A model generated the notes under the pieces. It saw nothing but the letters and a program-made list of their open reading frames with translations. It made no database searches and was not told the origin of the DNA. The translations under genes were made by a program, and so were the position numbers. From Trachythela sp. YZ-2020 (lineage: Eukaryota; Cnidaria; Anthozoa; Malacalcyonacea; Clavulariidae), in assembly GCA_016169945.1 (NCBI GenBank), contig JADLSH010000191.1, positions 771,501 to 835,500 of the forward strand: a stretch of DNA of 64,000 nucleotides, given 5' to 3'. Positions 59,508-64,000 of this stretch are shown here, one piece after another. The first letter of the stretch is position 1. Every line of letters begins with the position of its first letter.

Positions 59508-59510
59508 TAC
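58866..59510. repeat. Purine tract (GTGGAAAAAA)n ending in a long poly-T
   Basis: About 545 bp of irregular GTGGAAAAAA/GGGAAAAAA units on the plus strand, switching at about 59420 to a pyrimidine stretch (TCCCTCCCTTTTTTCCCACT) and then roughly 65 T. The two halves are inverse in composition, so a large A-T hairpin is possible. ORFs on both strands here (poly-Lys / poly-Phe) are artefacts. Confidence 0.9.
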
Positions 59511-59814
59511 TTTTTAAAAAAACAAACACTTGCCTGCCTCGAACTGGTCTGTTTTTATCCTAAATACTTTAGTAGTTCCCTCATGAATGTGGCACATGTC
59601 AGATCATGTGCGCATCCTCAGTATGTGAACATTATGTCCCATAGTCAATTTATTATGTCCCATAGTCATAGTCAATTTTCTTTTATAAAAAGTCAAGACT
59701 TCATTTCTATTTACATCATTAACCTTCTTCTGTGCTCTCGCTGTCCTCTTGGACGATGTTGAGCCTTAGTCTGTGCTCTCGCTGTCCTGTTGGACGCTGT
59801 TGAGACAATGTAGA

Positions 59815-62800
59815 GCGTGCCCCTTAACTTTTGGTCGGAAAAATATTAAAGGTTAGCACTTTTTGAAAGAGAGGCAAAGAATGACCAAAAAGCAAAGGGT
59901 AGCGCCTTAACTTCTGGCTTTTTGAGTTTTAGAAAAACCAGCAAAATATGGCCAAAATATTTAGTAAATAACTTATAATGGTTAACCTTTTAATAACCTT
60001 TAACCTTTACTGTAGCTAAGCCTTTTAAAAAAAGTTAGCCTTTACTTTTTAGCCATTTTCGACCACTTTCTGAGTTTTTGAAAAACTGGCCGAAAATGGC
60101 CAAAAAGTAAAGGGGTTAGCCTTAACTTTTCGTCGAAAAAATGTTAAGGGGTTAGCCTTTACTTTTTAGCCATTTTCGACCACTTTCTGAGTTTTTGAAA
60201 AACTGGCCGAAAATGGCCAAAAAGTAAAGGGGTTAGCCTTAACTTTTCGTCGCAAAAATGTTAAGGGGTTAGCCTTTACTTTTTAGCCATTTTCGACCAC
60301 TTTCTGAGTTTTTGAAAAACTGGCCGAAAATGGCCAAAAAGTAAAGGGGTTAGCCTTAACTTTTCGTCCAAAAAATGTGAAGGGGTTAGCCTTTACTTTT
60401 TAGCCATTTTCGACCACTTTCTGAGTTTTTGAAAAAGTGGCCGAAATTGGCCAAAAGGTAAAGGGGTTAGTTAGCCTTAACTTTTCGTCCAAAAAATATT
60501 AAGGGGTTAGTTAGCCTTTACTTTTTAGCCATTTTCGACCACTTTCTGAGTTTCTGAAAAACTGGCCGAAAATGGCCAAAAAGTAAAGGGGTTAGCCTTA
60601 ACTTTTCGTCGAAAAAATGTGAAGGGGTTAGCCTTTACTTTTTAGCCATTTTCGACCACTTTCTGAGTTTTTGAAAAACTGGCCGAAAATGGCCAAAAAG
60701 TAAAGGGGTTAGAATTAACTTTTCGTCCAAAAAATGTTAAGGGGTTAGCCTTTACTTTTTAGCCATTTTCGACCACTTTCTGAGTTTTTGAAAAACTGGC
60801 CGAAAATGGCCAAAAGTAAAGGGGTTAGCCTTAACTTTTCGTCGCAAAAATGTTAAGGGTTAGCCTTTACTTTTTAGCCATTTTCGACCACTTTCTGAGT
60901 TTTTGAAAAACTGGCCGAAAATGGCCAAAAAGTAAAGGGGTTAGCCTTAACTTTTCGTCGAAAAAATGTTAAGGGGTTAGCATTTACTTTTTAGCCATTT
61001 TCGACCACTTTCTGAGTTTTTGAAAAAGTAGCCGAAAATAGCCAAAAAGTAAAGGGGTTAGCCTTAACTTTTCGTCCAAAAATGTTAAGGGGTTAGCCTT
61101 TACTTTTTAGCCATTTTCGACCACTTTCTGAGTTTTTGAAAAACTGGCCGAAAATGGCCAAAAAGTAAAGGGGTTAGCCTTAACTTTTCGTCGAAAAAAT
61201 GGTAAGGGTTAGCCTTTACTTTTTAGCCATTTTCGACCACTTTCTGAGTTTTTGAAAAACTGGCCGAAAATGGCCAAAAAGTAAAGGGGTTAGCGTTAAC
61301 TTTTCGTCGAAAAAATGTTAAGGGGTTAGCCTTTACCTTTTAGCCATTTTCGACCACTTTCTGAGTTTTTGAAAAAGTAGCCGAAAATGGCCAAAAAGTA
61401 AAGGGGTTAGCCTTAACTTTTCGTCCAAAAAATGTTAAGGGGTTAGCCTTTACTTTTTAGCCATTTTCGACCACTTTCTGAGTTTTTGAAAAACTGGCCG
61501 AAAATGGCCAAAAAGTAAAGGGGTTAGCCTTAACTTTTCGTCGCAAAAATGTTAAGGGTTAGCCTTTACTTTTTAGCCATTTTCGACCACTTTCTGAGTT
61601 TTTGAAAAAGTGGCCGAAATTGGCCAAAAGGTAAAGGGGTTAGCCTTAACTTTTCGTCGCAAAAATGTTAAGGGTTTAGCCTTTACTTTTTAGCCATTTT
61701 CGACCACTTTCTGAGTTTTTGAAAAACTGGCCGAAAATGGCCTAAAAGTAAAGGGGTTAGCCTTAACTTTTCGTCCAAAAAATGTTAAGGGGTTAGCCTT
61801 TACTTTTTAGCCATTTTCAGTCACTTATTGACATTTTGAATATGTGGCCGAAAATGGCCAAAAAGTAAAGGGGTTAGCCTTAACTTTTCGTCGCAAAAAT
61901 GTTAAGGGTTTAGCCTTTACTTTTTAGCCATTTTCGACCACTTTCTGAGTTTTTGAAAAAGTAGCCGAAAATGGCCAAAAAGTAAAGGGGTTAGCCTTAA
62001 CTTTTCGTTCAAAAAATGTTAAGGGTTAGCCTTTACTTTTTAGCCATTTTCGACCACTTTCTGAGTTTTTGAAAAAGTAGCCGAAAATGGCCAAAAAGTA
62101 AAGGGGTTAGCCTTAACTTTTCGTTCAAAAAATGTTAAGGGATAGCGTTTACTTTTAGCCATTTTCGACCACTTTCTGAGTTTTTGAAAAACTGGCCGAA
62201 AATGGCCAAAAAGTAAAGGGGTTAGCCTTAACTTTTCGTCGCAAAAATGTTAAGGGTTAGCCTTTACTTTTTAGCCATTTTCGACCACTTTCTGAGTTTT
62301 TGAAAAACTGGCCGAAAATGGCCAAAAAGTAAAGGGGTTAGCCTTAACTTTTCGTCGCAAAAATGTTAAGGGTTAGCCTTTACTTTTTAGCGATTTTCGA
62401 CCACTTTCTGAGTTTTTGAAAAACTGGCCGAAAATGGCCAAAAAGTAAAGGGGTTAGCCTTAACTTTTCGTCCAAAAAATGTGAAGGGGTTAGCCTTTAC
62501 TTTTTAGCCATTTTCGACCACTTTCTGAGTTTTTGAAAAAGTGGCCGAAATTGGCCAAAAGGTAAAGGGGTTAGCCTTAACTTTTCGTCGCAAAAATGTT
62601 AAGGGTTTAGCCTTTACTTTTTAGCCATTTTCGACCACTTTCTGAGTTTTTGAAAAACTGGCCGAAAATGGCCTAAAAGTAAAGGGGTTAGCCTTAACTT
62701 TTCGTCCAAAAAATGTTAAGGGGTTAGCCTTTACTTTTTAGCCATTTTCAGTCACTTATTGACATTTTGAATATGTGGCCGAAAATGGCCAAAAAGTAAA

Positions 62801-64000
62801 GGGGTTAGCCTTAACTTTTCGTCGCAAAAATGTTAAGGGTTTAGCCTTTACTTTTTAGCCATTTTCGACCACTTTCTGAGTTTTTGAAAAAGTGGCCGAA
62901 ATTGGCCTAAAAGTAAAGGGGTTAGCCTTAACTTTTCGTTCAAAAAATGTTAAGGGTTAGCCTTTACTTTTTAGCCATTTTCGACCACTTTCTGAGTTTT
63001 TGAAAAACTGGCCGAAAATGGCCAAAAAGTAAAGGGGTTAGCCTTAACTTTTCGTCGCAAAAATGTTAAGGGTTAGCCTTTACTTTTTAGCCATTTTCGA
63101 CCACTTTCTGAGTTTTTGAAAAACTGGCCGAAAATGGCCAAAAGTAAAGGGGTTAGCCTTAACTTTTCGTCGCAAAAATGTTAAGGGTTAGCCTTTATTT
63201 TTTAGCGATTTTCGACCACTTTCTGAGTTTTTGAAAAACTGGCCGAAAATGGCCAAAAAGTTAACGTGTTAGCCTTAACTTTTCGTCCAAAAAAGTGAAG
63301 GGGTTAGCCTTTACTTTTTAGCCATTTTCGACCACTTTCTGAGTTTTTGAAAAAGTGGCCGAAATTGGCCAAAAGGTAAAGGGGTTAGCCTTAACTTTTC
63401 GTCGCAAAAATGTTAAGGGTTTAGCCTTTACTTTTTAGCCATTTTCGACCACTTTCTGAGTTTTTGAAAAACTGGCCGAAAATGGCCTAAAAGTAAATGG
63501 GTTAGCCTTAACTTTTCGTCCAAAAATGTTAAGGGGTTAGCCTTTACTTTTAGCCATTTTCAGTCACTTATTGACATTTTGAATATGTGGCCGAGAATGG
63601 CCAAAAAGTAAAGGGTTAGCCTTAACTTTTCGTCCAAAAATGTTAAGGGGTTAGCCTTTACTTTTTAGCCATTTTCGACCACTTTCTGAGTTTTTGAAAA
63701 AGTAGCCGAAAATGGCCAAAAAGTAAAGGGGTTAGCCTTAACTTTTCGTCCAAAAAATGTTAAGGGTTAGCCTTTACTTTTTAGCCATTTTCGACCACTT
63801 TCTGAGTTTTTGAAAAACTGGCCGAAAATGGCCAAAAAGTAAAGGGGTTAGCCTTAACTTTTCGTCGCAAAAATGTTAAGGGGTTAGCCTTTACTTTTTA
63901 GCCATTTTCGACCACTTTCTGAGTTTTTGAAAAACTGGCCGAAAATGGCCAAAAAGTAAAGGGGTTAGCCTTAACTTTTCGTCGCAAAAATGTTAAGGGT
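59815..64000. repeat. 117-bp satellite, about 35 monomers, running off the window
   Basis: Monomer spacing measured at 60161, 60278 and 60395 is 117 bp each; length varies by 1-4 bp elsewhere. Each unit has GGGGTTAGCCTTTACTTTTT, a centre GACCACTTTCTGAGTTTTTG, then GGCCGAAAATGGCCAAAAAG, TAAAGGGGTTAGCC and a linker TTAACTTTTCGTCG. The halves are near-inverse, giving a hairpin of about 31-bp arms with three mismatches. Variant monomers recur in order, giving a higher-order pattern. The first ~150 bp (59815-59960) are diverged. Confidence 0.95.

Noticed and set aside
58784..59563. Long Lys-rich and Phe-rich ORFs on both strands
   Set aside because: Produced by the GTGGAAAAAA/poly-T low-complexity tract; no codon or domain signal.
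59815..64000. Telomeric DNA
   Set aside because: GGGGTTAG and TTAAGGGG strings occur, but the array is a 117-bp monomer, not a TTAGGG-type short repeat.

Overview
This is nuclear DNA from an invertebrate metazoan. The genes are intron-rich with GT-AG introns, single-copy animal orthologues are tightly packed, and almost every intron carries SINEs and MITEs. AT richness, intron density and the foldback MITE and SINE mix would fit a cnidarian, but that is an inference; nothing here fixes the phylum.

Layout. (1) 1-8860 +: protein kinase D, 5' end outside the window. (2) 10140-11846 -: DGAT2/MOGAT-family acyltransferase. (3) 12328-15847 -: MOCS3/UBA4. (4) 17810-32421 +: RPAP1, 29 exons. (5) 34427-37987 +: C19orf47-type SAM-domain protein. 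(6) 38502-39860 -: small PH-domain protein. (7) 40772-43745 +: FEZ/UNC-76 kinesin adaptor. (8) 44251-51542 -: DDX28-type mitochondrial DEAD-box helicase, 14 exons. (9) 51961-53982 +: cornichon. (10) 55270-58131 +: a single-exon ORF of 953 codons holding two SERINC-like units in tandem. (11) about 58190-64000: satellite and low-complexity DNA, including about 35 copies of a 117-bp palindromic monomer that run off the window.

Exon models were built by hand from splice consensus, reading-frame phase and family alignment from memory. For all ten genes the phases close exactly. The genes do not form a pathway; they are housekeeping and trafficking neighbours. MOCS3/RPAP1, PH/FEZ and DDX28/CNIH are head-to-head pairs, and FEZ/DDX28 are tail-to-tail.

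Mobile DNA: several hAT-type MITEs with visible 8-bp target duplications, a piggyBac-type MITE pair with TTAA ends, a Mutator-type MITE with a 9-bp duplication, a TA-flanked MITE, a foldback family with a conserved loop, three tRNA-derived SINE families, and a decayed non-LTR retrotransposon tail whose coding module is triplicated.

Most striking: the SERINC double protein, whose third loop carries ten octapeptide repeats that look like an amplification of the family's own conserved DPR motif, next to a hairpin-forming satellite with higher-order structure.
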